Assembly: GCA_947034885.2 (NCBI GenBank)
Contig: OX344754.2
Location: 23,330,501 to 23,394,500, forward strand
DNA length: 64,000 nt
Direction of reading: 5' to 3'
Source: Thuidium tamariscinum
Lineage: Eukaryota > Streptophyta > Bryopsida > Hypnales > Thuidiaceae
Part shown: one piece after another, positions 11,500 to 24,347 of the stretch
Position numbering within the stretch: position 1 is the first letter of the stretch
Layout of the letters: the number at the start of each line of letters is the position of its first letter
Notes under the pieces: generated by a model
The model's database searches: none
Seen by the model: the letters and a program-made list of their open reading frames with translations, nothing else
What the model was told of the DNA's origin: nothing
Position numbers and translations under genes: made by a program

Positions 11500-12016
11500 T
11501 AGCTAATTCTTACTTTTTATTTTATATGCAAATTTGAGCCATAAAAATTATGTTTTTTGAATTTGAGGATTCACTCGTAAAATGAAGTCTATAAATTTTA
11601 GTTTATATTTCAATTAAAATTTTTGAAAACATATTAAAACAGAATTTTTTAATTTACAAATTGGATTTTGCTTCTAATAATATTGTTTGTTGATTTTCTT
11701 GATTATAAAAATGACAATGTAACTTTGGTTTACATTGTGATGTTGTGCATTACAAAATACACCTATATTAAAAATTTCAAATTTTTGAGCATATTTTTCT
11801 ATTTCATATCAATTTTCATCACTTTTTTTCCTAAATAACTTCAAAATAACTTCAAATTTTCAAAAAATACTAAAATTTTAGCATTCATCTACTTGAATTG
11901 GGATTTTATCTTTAAAAAGTAAATGTTTAAAATTTCATTCAGGTTTATTTTCAAAATGGCATTTTATAGAAAAAATGATTGAATCCTTGGATATAGGCTA
12001 GTCCTTTAAGGGTTAA
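11500..12016 (+). mobile_element. Decayed member of the TTAA element family seen at 25107 and 54315
   Basis: Shares in order with 25340-25832 the blocks around AAAATGAAG, TTTGTTGATTTTC, AACTTTGGTTTAC and AACTTCAAATTTTC, and ends CCTTTAAGGGTTAA at 12016, like the right ends of its relatives. The left TTAA end was not found, so the true start may lie up to about 200 bp further left. Confidence 0.5.
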
Positions 12017-12496
12017 ATAAGTTCTGTACTAAATTACAACAAAATAAAACAAATATCAAGTCTATTTTGACATAAACTATCCAACCATGACCTTCTCTAT
12101 TTGCAAGTAAATTATGAACACCAATTATTAATATAATTGACTTCTTTCTAGATTTTGATCCTTCTTATATGATTCTCTATCATGCCGACTTGCCTTTTAT
12201 TTCTATATTAATGTAAAATTACATGAAGACCTAAAGCCTTGAAGCACAACTTTGGTCATTTTGAAACTTGGAGTAAATCCTTCCTTATGCAATATTTGTT
12301 GGATTTTTGTAAAAAAATTCTCAATATGTGCTTCACTATTAGCTTAATGCCTAAAAAAATTCCATTAATTCAAGTTGTCATTAAAAAAGATGCCTCAAAA
12401 GGACTTTTAAGAAAATAAAGAATAATCCAAATAGCCATGATAGCCAAAAATAGACTTATGGTATCCCCCTTAATATTCATTTATTGAACCAAAAGT

Positions 12497-12800
12497 CTAA
12501 TTTGGTGTTGTTAGACAGGTCCAATTGGTCTAAACTTTTTTATATATACTCTCATCAAGCTTAGCAATATAATGTCAAAAATTGAAAGGCATAAAAGGAT
12601 ATGGATTTGACTTACAAGCCTTTGAAATAATTTTTTCCTTTAGGGTAATATTTAAAACCTAAATAGCCTAATTTTAAAGGCTTGTAAGTCAAAACCATGC
12701 GGTTAACTTTTAAGATTATGTTACTAAGCTTAATGAAAGTATGTATGAAAAACTTCAGACCAATTGAACCTATCCATGACAAATGGCTACTTGAATTGCC
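12497..12800. mobile_element. Foldback element, arms of about 120 bp
   Basis: The left arm (about 12513-12630) contains GGTCCAATTGGTCTAAAC, AAGCTTAGCAATATAATG and TTGACTTACAAGCCTTTGAA in order. The right arm (about 12673-12790) contains their near-complements in reverse order. The loop is about 40 bases. Arm identity is high at the inner 20 bases and looser outward, as in an old foldback MITE. A long near-perfect hairpin such as this could also feed small-RNA production. No clear target duplication was found. Confidence 0.7.
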
Positions 12801-15747
12801 CATCCCTATTTCAATTTTTTGATATGGCTTAACTTTTTAACTACAACTTGAGTTGTAATAAAAATATATATATCATAGACATCAAGATAGTATTGAAATA
12901 CACCTTTAATAAAAATTTCACAAGAATCCAAAAAATATTGTACTAGAAAGGACTTGTTCTAAAGCATGAAACCATACTTCAAAGCTTTAGGGGTTGATGA
13001 AAAAAACATTCACTTTATTTTGTTTTGTATATGGAAATTTCTATAGTGGATTAGAAATTTTTATTTTATTCTGAATATTTACCATTATTGCCCACGTTAG
13101 ACCAATCTTGGCCACTAACCCTTTTTAGGTTATTATAGCATCATAATGCTAAGAAAAAAATACCTCCAATCATTTTGAGTAGTTGGTGTGTATGAAGAAT
13201 TTGTTTGTTTAGGGTTCTACATTGGGCTTCAAATGGATAGTACAAGTGAATCTTAGACTACAATGTTCTCGTAAAAGGAGACTTTCTATATTCACACCTA
13301 ATTTTAATTCAAGATCAATTGAAATAGAGGTTGAGACTTAGGTAGTTTATTGGCCTTGTCCTTTTGGATAGAGACCATGGCATTGACTATGGTTATGAGC
13401 TCTTTATTTCAAAATCTTATTTGTAATCCTATTCACACTACATTACAATGATATGAACAAACATTTGCTTGCTGGGGGGTTGAAGAAGGACGCCTATGCA
13501 AACCTATTCGAGTCCACTATTTATTTCATTTTAATAATTTTGTTAAATTTTCCTTTGTTTAATAATTTTTAGCAATAAAAATAATATTGTTGTTCACCTA
13601 AGATAGAGCCTCATAGTCACACCATTCTTGTTAGAATTGCAAAAAGGTGTGTGATGAACTTAATGTTTGAATAGGTAGGATAATTTTTTCAAAAAAATTT
13701 GAACTAAAAAAAAGTAATAAATAAAATTGAAATGCACCTCCAAAAATCTATTTGAGATTTGAAGTCTCCAATTGAAAGTTATCAACAAATTTCAAAGATG
13801 GGGTGGAAGGATTATTTTCTTTGACAATTTAAAACTTTCTCTTTGAAATTTGTCCATAACTTTTGATTGGAAGCAATTTTGAAATGTCAGATAGATATTT
13901 GAAGATGAATTTTATTTGACTTCATACTATTCTTTAGTTCAAAGTTTTAAAAAAAATGTTATTCTAATATTTATAAATGAGGTTTGAAATTTTACTTTAA
14001 CCGCAATTCCTAGTAATGATTGAACTATGAATAGTTGAACTTCTAATCATCCTAATTTATATATTCCATATGGTTATTTCTACCTCCTACCATGCTATTT
14101 GTATAAAGAAGTTATCTTCTCCCCTCTTCAAACACCAAGGCATGTAGCACTCAAAGTTTGATTCTTAAAAGTACATTGAATTACTTTGAATATTGTGCAA
14201 GAAAATTCTAAGAATAAAATAGAATTGAATTCTAAATCCCTATCAATATGGAGAGTTTATTGATATATATGGCAACCCCTACTTTTGTAGTACTCTATAA
14301 TATTTTAATCAAGATGTCCTATTTAGTAGAAATAATCAACATATATCAATTTATTTTCATGTCAAGTAAGACACTATTTTATTCTTGCAATGCAAATTAC
14401 TACACATGACATGTCTATTTGTATTCACAGCCTCAATGTAATAACACTAATTCACATTTATTTGAAAATTTAATGAAATTGAGAAGCCACTACTATAGAG
14501 GTTCATTCTTGTAGATAGAATAAAATACAACGTGGCCTTAATTATTCTCAAATTTATTCAACTAATGTCATTGTCATCTAACTTTCATCCATTGTCATTT
14601 ATAACATTCCTACCTCAAATGTACATTATAGTTGGACACTAAAATCTGAGAACACATACTATACTTGTAGCACTCACATTCTAATTTTTTTAGTGGACAA
14701 GCAATTTCAAGAAAAATCCAACCCAAGTTGTTCACAATTTTATACCAATTGGAAAAAAAAATTGAAAGCAAAATTGAAAAGTAGAGATTTTCAAAGTTGA
14801 AAGCATAGGGTTCTTATATATGCAAGTAAACTCTCCTTAAACAAACAATCTTAAAAATGAAAATACTTCCTCATTGATTGCTCTTGATAATGAATGATAT
14901 TTGGTAATAGTAAGTGGGAATTCAAGGTCAAAAACTAGGTGGCCCATATTAGAACAAAATTTGGTGCAACATGGATATGCATACTTAGAACAGTGAGAAG
15001 AATTAGATCTAGATTCCTTGATTCATTCATTTTGATAAGTTCAATGATGAATTACACATCAATATCATAATAATCTTTAAACATCTAGCTTGTGATTGTT
15101 GAAATCATCCCTCTCAACACTACATAACATCATTTACATTAGTAAAAACAAATGTGCTCATTGGAGGTCAAACTAGTTTGCATGATCTCCACTTTTTGCA
15201 CAAAATTTCAAAGATGAGCAATTGCAGTTTGAACATCCATTTAAACTACAATGTCATTTAAGGGTTAAATATTTAGGTACATGCAGGACATCTTTCAAAT
15301 TCCTATTTGATTATTTACATAGGTCACGTGCATCAGAACCCTTTTCGCTCAAATTTGGAAGACAATTCTCGGATCCAATATGCAAATTTAGAAAACCTGA
15401 AGCTATGAACCTGCAGAGAGACAGAATCCTGACTTCGATGCATTCAAGCAAAGGTTCGGGACGCTAGTTCAAAAGCATCGGAAGAATTCTCAAAGAAGAG
15501 GAGAAGAAGATGCAGTTGAAATTTGCAAGGGATTGAAGACTTTGATGCCTGTACATTACCAAGTACATTACCAAAATTTGGAAAAATTAGAGAGACAACG
15601 ATAAGCGAGTCGCAGTCGCTTCATCCAGGAATACCTGGGACTGCAACACTCGCATCCTTGAAGTCAATTTGGTTAGCCCAGGACCTGTGGCAGTCACCGT
15701 AATTCCTAATTCTAAGAAACGAAGCATTCAGCTGCGCGTTTCAAACC
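12801..15747. other. Intergenic, no gene recognised
   Basis: AT-rich sequence without supportable frames. A motif TTTAAGGGTTAAAT at about 15256 resembles the right end of the TTAA-bounded family, but no partner end or internal similarity was found. The last few hundred bases (from about 15480) rise in G+C and should include the 3' untranslated region of the ribosomal protein gene that follows on the minus strand. Confidence 0.45.
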
Positions 15748-16659
15748 CTAACTCTCAGGTGCAGCTGTCTCTTCACTGACTTCCTCCCCCTCTCCGTCTC
15801 CAACAATAAATTCAAATGGCGTCGAGGCGCCATACTGTTGTTCTAAGTACTCCACCGACGACTTAGTGAGGATCAATTTATCAGCCCTCAAGACATCATA
15901 GAGATTCAGACTCCGGGGCGTCAAGAGTTTAAACGTACTTACATTCCTGCTAGACTTCACGAGCGTCTCCGACGCGTTCAAGGAAAACAGCAAGGAGTTC
16001 TCCCCTTCTTTAATCCCCCATCTCTTCAACGCCGCAACAAACTCCTTCGTCTTCGGCACGGCGAATTGCTCATCAAGATCCTCCACGACGACGGTATTCA
16101 CAGAAGCCGACTGTAAGGCCGTACTAATGGCTAACCGCTTCTCCTTCTTATTGATCTTAATCGACCAATCCTTTGGTTTCGGACCAAACACCACTCCTCC
16201 CCCGGGACGAAGAGGAGTCCGAAGGGAGCCCTGGCGAGCTCTTCCCGTTCCTTTCTGCTTGTAAGGCTTGCGACCTCCGCCTCGCACCTCGCTTCTGGTC
16301 AATGTCGATGCCGTTCCCCTGCGACGATTCTGCAACTCGCAAATTACGCCTCGGTGCACAACAGACTTCGCGGTCTCAGGGCGAGCGGTCCTCAAATCCA
16401 AGTCGACCTCCCCCGCAGATTCCCCCTGGAACGTCAACACGGGCAGCGTCACGGCCATAGCCACCACCTTCTTCCCACGCGAGCTACATTGCAATTTCGT
16501 CGCGGTGGTGCGTTTGCCCAACGACGGCACCATCTTCAAACCTGAGAATGACACATTAGTGGCATTGTGGGATAGCGGCGAAGCGAAGGAAGAATTCGAC
16601 GAAGTCAGGGAGCACGCCACGCTCGCAGTCGCCGACGCCATAGCTCCGCAGCTTGGCAA
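15748..16659 (-). CDS. RPL4: Plastid 50S ribosomal protein L4 (uL4c), nuclear-encoded precursor
   Basis: Single-exon frame of 303 aa. Residues 1 to about 65 are Ser/Ala/Thr-rich with basic residues near the end, a chloroplast transit peptide; a second Met at residue 7 (MASATASVA) is an equally good start. The mature part begins near LPVLTFQGE (72-80). The basic extended loop of L4 that lines the peptide exit tunnel is plain: RGGGRKPYKQKGTGRARQGS at 126-145, followed by LRTPLRPGGGVVFGP. The globular part ends near DKLILTKSSVEYLEQQYG (260-277), after which comes an acidic tail typical of plastid L4 proteins. It assembles into the large subunit of the chloroplast ribosome by binding 23S rRNA. 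The length is close to the Arabidopsis plastid protein (about 280 aa). No intron is needed. Confidence 0.95.
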   Translation of the reverse strand: MPSCGAMASATASVACSLTSSNSSFASPLSHNATNVSFSGLKMVPSLGKRTTATKLQCSSRGKKVVAMAVTLPVLTFQGESAGEVDLDLRTARPETAKSVVHRGVICELQNRRRGTASTLTRSEVRGGGRKPYKQKGTGRARQGSLRTPLRPGGGVVFGPKPKDWSIKINKKEKRLAISTALQSASVNTVVVEDLDEQFAVPKTKEFVAALKRWGIKEGENSLLFSLNASETLVKSSRNVSTFKLLTPRSLNLYDVLRADKLILTKSSVEYLEQQYGASTPFEFIVGDGEGEEVSEETAAPES

Positions 16660-19199
16660 ATTGGAACGATGAATTGAAACGAAGGCGTCGGCGAAGGAGG
16701 AAGACGACCGGATAAGGCCCTTTGTCGACCCTAGCTCCGAACCTCCCTAATTGCACACTCCTTGTGAGCATGTTAGAGATAAGATCGAGCTTGTGCAATT
16801 AAACCTTCAAGGACGGACTTATAACCACTCCTTACAGGCCTCATTGCCACCGCTCATCACTCAGTTTGTTACCATTTTGGAACTATATATAAGAAAATTA
16901 TTATATTTATTTTTCAGAGATGAAATTACATGTCTTCTATGTTTCACAACCAAAAAATAATATTTTCGTTTGAGAAAAAAATGATTTGTTTGACGATTTT
17001 TTACGAAAAAGTGAAGAAAAAACCACATCAAATAAAAATGATTGTGTCCCTCTATAATTGGAATACAATGAACATTGAAAATACATCCAAAGTTCAAAAT
17101 ACAATAAAATATTCAATATGACAAATTTTTTTCCAAAATTTCAATTAGAGTAGAAACTAGATTAAATGACCTTCATTACGTGAGTTGGACTCAAACTCAA
17201 AAAACTTCATTTTCAAGGAAATCTTTTAATTTAGAGCAAGGAACAAAATACAGTGAAATAGCAAATTTTACCATTTATTTTTTTACTTACTTCTCATTCA
17301 CTTGAAGACAAACACTAGTAAGACTACAAATGGAATTAGGTACTCTTCATAATCCTCTATGAAAGGTCAATAAGCAAAAATCGGATGAAAAAAAGATTTT
17401 AGCCTCTCTAGATTACTTTTCAGTCATCCAAATGCTATAAATTGGTATTGGGGGCGTTTAGGGGTTACTTTTTTTTATTTTCATTTGACTATTTACACTT
17501 GAATTTTATAACTAAACTTGTTATCAAGTTTTGGTTAACATATGATGTGAACAACATTTCATTTCTAAGCAAAATTTTGCTCGGCTTAATAGATTCTAGC
17601 CTCTTTATATCTCTCCTTCCAAATTTCAACTTATACAACACAGCCAACAAGCTAACAAACAAACAAAAAAATTCATTAGATATAGGGACTATAAACCAAC
17701 CAAATTTTAAATGTGTCCCACATCTGAAAATGAGTGACATATTCATTGAGATATTTATTGTCATTGACGAGGTAGATAGCCTTGAAGGGACATTTTACAA
17801 ACTTCCTATCTTAGCACAAAGTTGATGTTTATTCTAGTTTTGACATTTTTCTGCTATGACTATGAGGATGAAATTATGATAGTTTTCATAGATTTATAGT
17901 ATGACTTATAGAATTAATGCATCTTATAGAACTATGTTGAAATGCATCAACTAGTAGAAAAGTAGATTGCAAATAATCTTTAGAAGAATGAAAAGGCTTA
18001 ATTGAGAACTAAAAAAACTTTTAAAGTAGGTCATATAGAGAATGGATAATTGTTTGATTTTGTTTGATTTTTAGATGAACTTTTACAATATTTGATTAGT
18101 ATATATAATAATCTTTTATTAGATTGATATAGTCAATTCCATTCATCTTTGTTATCGATTGATTTAATTTTTAATTAGCACATTTGACACTTCTTTTCTA
18201 AAGTTGCACTATTTTAATTAAGTAATATTTAAAAATATGATTGTATTGAATTAATTTTCTACATAAATAAGTTTTATAATAACATTGATTTTGATAAAGA
18301 TGCCAATTTATCTCTGTCACATTGTTTAGTGATTTGTGTTATTGGTGAAGGTGCAAAATTCGAGTCACCTACAAAGTTTTATCTTTGAAGGAATTGGAAG
18401 AATAACAAAGAATAATTTAGCCTAAATAAATATACATGTTTTTCAAATAATGTGACTTTGGTAAAATAATTAATGTTACATGCATTAATAGGATTAATCA
18501 TAGTTTAGTGAGATTATCACAAGTGTGGGCCAAATTTGACAAGGAAATGCTTACATTGGCTTTCTATGATGCATTTTGATAAGTTCATGTCACTTGTAAC
18601 CAACACAAAATGACACGTGGCACTTTTTAGGGTGAAGGAAAAGAAACTAGATTATGCCAAATGCAACCTTCTTATAGGATACTAGTATTGGATTGAAATG
18701 CATGTGAGTGACCAAAGAAATAATCATTTGAGTAGGAGACTTGAGCAAATTTTTGCTAAAAAACAATATAATATTTTTTATGAGGAATCTTTGGCAAAAC
18801 ATTCTTTATTTTTTAGTGGATGAAATTACAAAATGCTACCAAACCTGAAGATAGTATTGCTCTATTTTGCACAAATGTACACTCTTTTGGATTGCCTAAA
18901 ATAGTAAAATGTTAAATCCAACCATCAAAGGTAGGCCCAATAGGTGAATTTACCTCAGGGAAAAATGCAGAAATTTTTTATTTTTGCAAATTTTGAATTC
19001 ATATCTGCAAATCAGAGACCCCAAATTAGTTGGGACAAATTTAGGATGTTCCCTAGACACGACCCAAAATAGGGGGCTTTTTTTCACTTTTACATGGAGA
19101 ACCCAAAATTGACCCTGCTGGGCCCACCTTCAATGGTAGGATTTAACCTCCAGCCCTAAAATACAGTAAATGGAAGAAAAAAAACTGCACGTGGGAAGT
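16660..19199. other. Intergenic; upstream region of the L4 gene at left, AT-rich beyond
   Basis: 16660-16760 keeps the G+C of a gene start and probably holds the L4 leader and promoter. Beyond about 16900 the sequence is AT-rich. The longest frame there (17442-17825, 127 codons) overlaps an equally open frame on the other strand and shows no domain, so I do not call it. A stretch at 19050-19140 mentions C- and G-rich blocks similar to those near 3560 but too weakly to classify. Confidence 0.45.
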
Positions 19200-20341
19200 C
19201 AAACGGAAGAGCTCGCCACCTGACATTTGAACTCCAACCAAGTTGGGAGAGTTTCGTAACAACTCCGAACTCCTGCTCCCGACCAATGGCGTTTCCTTGC
19301 CAAATGTCGTCTCCCCACTGGCCCCCCGAACCAATGCCAGCGTGCCACTGGCTTCCCTAAACCCAATGACGCGACTCTTGCGACTGTTCCGCCCGGTCCC
19401 AGCGACCATTCCTCCCTCCCCTAAGCCCGTTCCAAACCACACCACGACCATTCCTCGACCCCCCTATGACCAATCCACTGTCCCCTCCGACCGTTCCGTC
19501 ATCTTCCTCGGAGCTCTCCCTCACCTTCCTTTCAAAGACAGCATACTTTTTCCTGGCGAGTTTTCTGCGCCAGTGTGCTTGGTTTGTTGAATCCGCGGTC
19601 TTTTGGAGCTCAGACACCGCGACGGCGATGTGTGGTCCTATCACTCTTGTGTAGTCGCCTGGGAAGAAGAAGCGAAGTCAATCCATTTGGTTCTGCGGGT
19701 ATTTAGGTTAAGTGAATGGGAGTGAATCCTGTCGAAGGGAGGGCTGACTTTGGTGCGGGGAGGTTTATTCGAGGCGAATTCTGCCTCGGTTGAGGTGTCA
19801 GGGCTTGGATTGAGCGGAATTGTGGAGGGATTAGGGTTTGGGGAAGAATTCATCACGTGTGGATGTAAATTTTTGTCGGTGAATGAATTTCTTATGGCGA
19901 GTGTATTTTGATGGACGCCGTGAAGCTGTGTTTGTGTTGACTTGAACGTCTTGGTGTGGTTTGAGATGATGTTTTTGGTTGAGTAGTGCGTAGTTTGGTT
20001 TTGAATGTGAGGGCGTATTTGACGGTGATCTTTTGGATCTGAGCGGGATGTGGTTAGGGTTCGAGGAGTGATGTAAATTTGAATTTAGTGATGAGAAGGC
20101 TTAAGAGGAATGGCGAGGGTGGAGACTGGGGATGTGACCAGTGTATGGCCGCGAGAGTAGATTTTCAGGTGTGGAAACCGATGCGGTAGTGGGAGTGGAT
20201 GACAAATGTCGCGCTGAAGGAGTTTGTTTTTAGCAATTAGCATGTTTTTAAGGGAGGCAAATTTTGGTTCTAGTTAGACGTGGAGAGAATTCGGAGGTTT
20301 AGGGTGACGATTTTGCCAAGCGAAGTGAAGGAATTGCGACT
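19200..20341 (+). promoter_or_regulatory. GC-rich leader and promoter region of the HRD1 gene
   Basis: G+C rises sharply at about 19200 and stays high to the HRD1 start at 20342. Long overlapping frames on both strands (19143-19856) follow from the composition and lack domain signatures. Stop codons occur in all frames just upstream of 20342, which supports that start. The transcription start could not be located. Confidence 0.4.
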
Positions 20342-23300
20342 ATGGTGCAATTAGGGCGGTATGCAGCGCTTAGCGCTGCGAGTGCGTTGGCCATCATCTT
20401 TCATGCGTTTCGGAGTAGAGAGCAGTTCTACCCCGCAATGTTGTACCTGGCGACTTCGAAGATCAGCCTAGTTCTTCTTCTCAACATGGCGCTTGTGTTA
20501 ATGTGCATACTCTGGCAAGCAGTCAAGACTGTGTTCCTGGGAAGCTTGCGAGAGGCGGAGGTGGAGCGCTTGAATGAACAGTCGTGGCGTGAGGTTATGG
20601 AGATTCTGTTTGCAATGACGATTTTCAGGGAGGAATTCAATGTCACCTTTGTGGCGATGATCACTGTCCTTCTGTTCATCAAGGCTTTCCACTGGCTCTC
20701 ACAGAAGCGAGTGGAGTATATTGAAACCACCCCGTCTGTATCGAGGCTTTCTCATTTTCGAATAATCACGTTCATGGCACTCCTGCTAGCTCTCGATATT
20801 TTGTTTCTCCAGGTTTCGGTTGCGCACCTTCTGCGGACAAAAAAAGCATCAGTGTCTCTCTTCTTTGCATTTGAGTAAGTATCTAACTGTCTTTTGTTAT
20901 GGATGTGAATGTGGTTTCCCTTACATTTTTGACCTCATATTTACACTCTTAGCTGAGCCCTAAATCCGTGCTTGGCAGAAGAATTGCCAGAATACTTTTT
21001 CTGAATATCTGAATTACAGATTAATGATTCTATTGGAAACTGTTGCACATATGTTCTCCTGAATAGATCTTAAAGAGAACGAGGATTTTAGTAATGCATC
21101 AATCATCTGGAGACCATATATGATTACATAATAACGTTGGATTAAGGATTATCACAGGCGTTTCGGTCTCCTTAGTAGTGATATTACTATCCGCTACACG
21201 TATTGGTCAGGCATAGATGTCCATACACCAGATCAGAAAGTAAACTTTGGTGAAGCGAGTATGAGAGCATTCTTTGACGGAATTCTCCGTTTACGAGCTG
21301 CACTTTTTTGGCAGGTACATGATTTTGGCAACATCTACGGTAGCAACTTTTTTGAAATATGTACTATACGTGGGAGATATGGTGATGGAGGGACAGTGGG
21401 ACAATAAAGCTGTATACATCTTCTACCTTGAGCTTGTCCGAGACCTGCTGCACCTATCTCTATATTTGTTCTTCTTTCTTGTGATATTTATGTAAGTTAA
21501 CGCTATCCTTATGAAATGTTCGATCTGTGTTTTCTGGTGTTATACCTAGTTTGTTTTGTTTGATGTTAAGTTTTTCCATTTTTGGTGTCTTCGAAAGTTA
21601 TATATTTGAAATGCATGGAGTAGGGCCAATTCTCTCCTACGAATAATTGATCATGAATATTATTAGAAGTTACAATCCGCTGACTGGTTATTCATTATTT
21701 GGTAAATGATCATGGAAATATTGTTGTCAAAAGTTGTCTCTGCTTCTTAGTGAAAGGTTGGTTGATCCTAGAACACTTTTTATTGGTTTCTGGTTACATC
21801 CAAGCATTTTCATGACCCATATTATTCTCATATTGCTGCCGCTTGTTTGTGATTGTAGTCACTATGGACTTCCTCTGCACCTTGTACGGGAGCTTTACGA
21901 AACCTTTAGGAATTTCAAAGCTCGAGTTGCTGATTTCATAAGATACCGTAAGGTTACCTCCAATATGAACGATCGATTCCCTGATGCGACTGAGGAAGAA
22001 CTTGGACGGTATGGTTCCTGGTTTTGACTTCATGTTTGAAACCTTCTCATTCTGAATTTATGAACTTGGTTTCAATGCAAGTGATTCTCTGGAGGATGTT
22101 AGAAGTTGTGACTCTTTAGCTTACTGTATTCTTTGTTGTATTTCTTCAGCAATTTCTAGCACTAGGACCAAGAACAGGCACCTTTGTCGCTGTTCATTGC
22201 AGCAAGATCATCTTCGCTTTTACTGACTAATCCTGGATGAAATTGTGGTCTGTACAGTAGTGATGCGACTTGCATTATTTGTCGAGAGGAGATGTCTGCC
22301 GCTAAAAAACTACCATGTGGACACTTCTTTCATGTCCATTGTTTGCGATCCTGGCTTGAGCGGCAGCAAACTTGCCCCACGTGTCGAGCTCCTGTTTCTG
22401 CCTCTGAAACTCCTCCGCCAAGTGCGACGGAAGCTCCAGCCGCTCATCAGCACGGTCTTCAGCACGACCAGCCACCAGTCGAAGGTTTGTTAAAACATTG
22501 TTGCTGGTTTGATATGTCCATGTGCTATTTTGAGAGTAGCTATAGGATTGTTCTCCAACCAGAATAAGTTAGAAATCACTAATTTTGTCCGGTGCCGTAC
22601 CTGTTGTCATGATGCTTCATTTTTTCTGCATTCCACATACTTCGGAGAATTTCCTGCGTTAATTATCTTCAAACGTGATGTGCAGGACAAGGTGGCGTTC
22701 CTGAAAGGCCGGTACTTGTTCAATGGCCAGGAACTGGTCCATCTTTTTACATGCAACAGCTACCCTATATGCAAGCTGCTGTAGCTCCTAATAATCAGGC
22801 TCGCCCTGCAGCTACTGGTCATGCTTTGCAGCCTGGCGCTATGGCATGGTATGTCATTTCTCATTATTCCAGACACCTAGGCAATCGCGAGCATCTTGTA
22901 GCGCGTCTTTCTACTCAATGATAACAATGGCTTGGCAACACATGAAAGTCACATTTAGGGCTCAAATTCAGGAATGGATCAATAATTGTTTACTTGCAGA
23001 AAACGTTGCACAAGAATTCCTCGATTCATCCAGAGAACGTTCATAGTGTTCCTTGAACAACTCTGCGGTGTTGATTCGCTCGGAGACTTTGTGCAGACAA
23101 TGGATGTCTTAAAGCAGTCCACTTGCATTAGATTTCGCTTCATTTTCACATCTGAAAGTTCAGTTTAAGAGGTGTTTTTGGGTGACGATGCTTGCTGCAT
23201 ATTGTCACTTTCAGGTCCTAGTGTGCCAAATTATATGCTTATCGCAGTGCTGATTAGATTAACGACAGCAGTGTGAAAGTCAGAAGATTAATATTTTACA

Positions 23301-24347
23301 TGAATCGTATATTTAACATGGAGGATTGAGATGCTTCAGTTTTCATTTCTTGTCTTCAAACAAAGATGGTCTCTTTGTCAAGAGGCAAGGAGCATCCGTT
23401 AGTTTTTACCAAGTCCGCTCTGTTTACGATTCTGCAATCATGATCACGGTGTCTCTTGGTTTGTGTACAGGTGTCCTGTTTACATACCCATGATTCCTCA
23501 GGCGCACATGGTAGTTCAAGGTGGTGCTTCTCAAGCCGGACACGCTAGTACTTCTTCAGCGCCTGGTAATGAAGCAGGGCAAAGTGGTACCTCAGATGGG
23601 CAAGCAAATTCAAACCAACAGCACCACCAGAGCCACTCTGCTGCTGCAGCACTGAAGTCAAATACTTCAGTTCAGTATTGTCAAATGTACATGCAAGGGT
23701 ATGTTCCTGTGGCTGCGTTTGCTCCCCAGCAACAAGTTCCACCTGCCAATGCAGATTCAGAACCTCAGACTGGACCAAGCACGAGAACCTCCACCCCTCC
23801 ATCCTTGCTTCAGATGCAACTGAGTCAATTGGACCAGTACATTGAGGTACTTCTTTCTACCCAGGATATGGTGAAGTCCCATGGTTGTGGAGGCAGTTCA
23901 GGGTCGTTTTGTTGCGTTGTCAATTGAAATAGTAGTGATCTTTTCTCAACTCTCTGAAAATTTCCCTATCACATCTTGCAGGCTATGCAGAAGCAGTTGC
24001 AAGCGTCTTTACTACTGCAACGTCAATTAAGCAGCATCCCTCCAGAAACGGCCTCGGAATCTTCGCAGGAGGAGACCGTTGAGACTTCACCCACAACCAC
24101 CGGGGACACGGTTGATCTCAAGGGGAAGTCGCCTGTTGACATTAAGGATGAAGATATTAGACCATCATCTTCTGATGGAGCTCCCTCGATTACACCGATG
24201 CATGACTTGGCTTCGCTTCTGACTCTGCAAGAACAAGGAATGGTCACCTCACCTCCTCTACCTGAAGAGATTGACATCACCCACAGGAATGACTCCTCGA
24301 GTGATGAGAAGGATGATGGAAGGCAAGTCGGTCATGGTAACTCATGA
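20342..24347 (+). CDS. HRD1: HRD1-type ERAD E3 ubiquitin ligase, multi-pass membrane RING-H2 protein, 7 exons
   Basis: Exons by GT-AG borders and matching phases: 20342-20874, 21315-21491, 21859-22008, 22258-22484, 22686-22848, 23471-23846, 23982-24347. They sum to 1992 nt, coding 663 aa. The N-terminal ~270 residues hold several membrane helices in the ER membrane, with family blocks such as MEGQWDNKAVYIFYLELVRD and ELYETFRNFK. The cytosolic RING-H2 follows: C292, C295, C307, H309, H312, C315, C326, C329, within CIICREEM..LPCGHFFHVHCLRSWLERQQ. This RING recruits an E2 enzyme and ubiquitinates misfolded ER proteins during retrotranslocation. The tail from about 335 is rich in Gln, Pro, Ser and Ala, ends in a Gln-rich coiled-coil-like segment (LQMQLSQLDQYIE, AMQKQLQ) and an acidic Ser-rich end. 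It is longer than the roughly 460-490 aa Arabidopsis proteins, mostly through this tail. Intron 5 (22849-23470) is the largest. Confidence 0.93.

Noticed and set aside
15250-15272. A TTTAAGGGTTAAAT word like the right end of TTAA elements.
   Set aside because: No left partner and no internal similarity to the known families.
16157-16672. Plus- and minus-strand frames overlapping the plastid L4 gene.
   Set aside because: The L4 frame explains the sequence; the others are shadows.
17442-17825. A 127-codon plus-strand frame.
   Set aside because: AT-rich composition, an equally open antisense frame, no domain or signal, isolated in repeat-like DNA.
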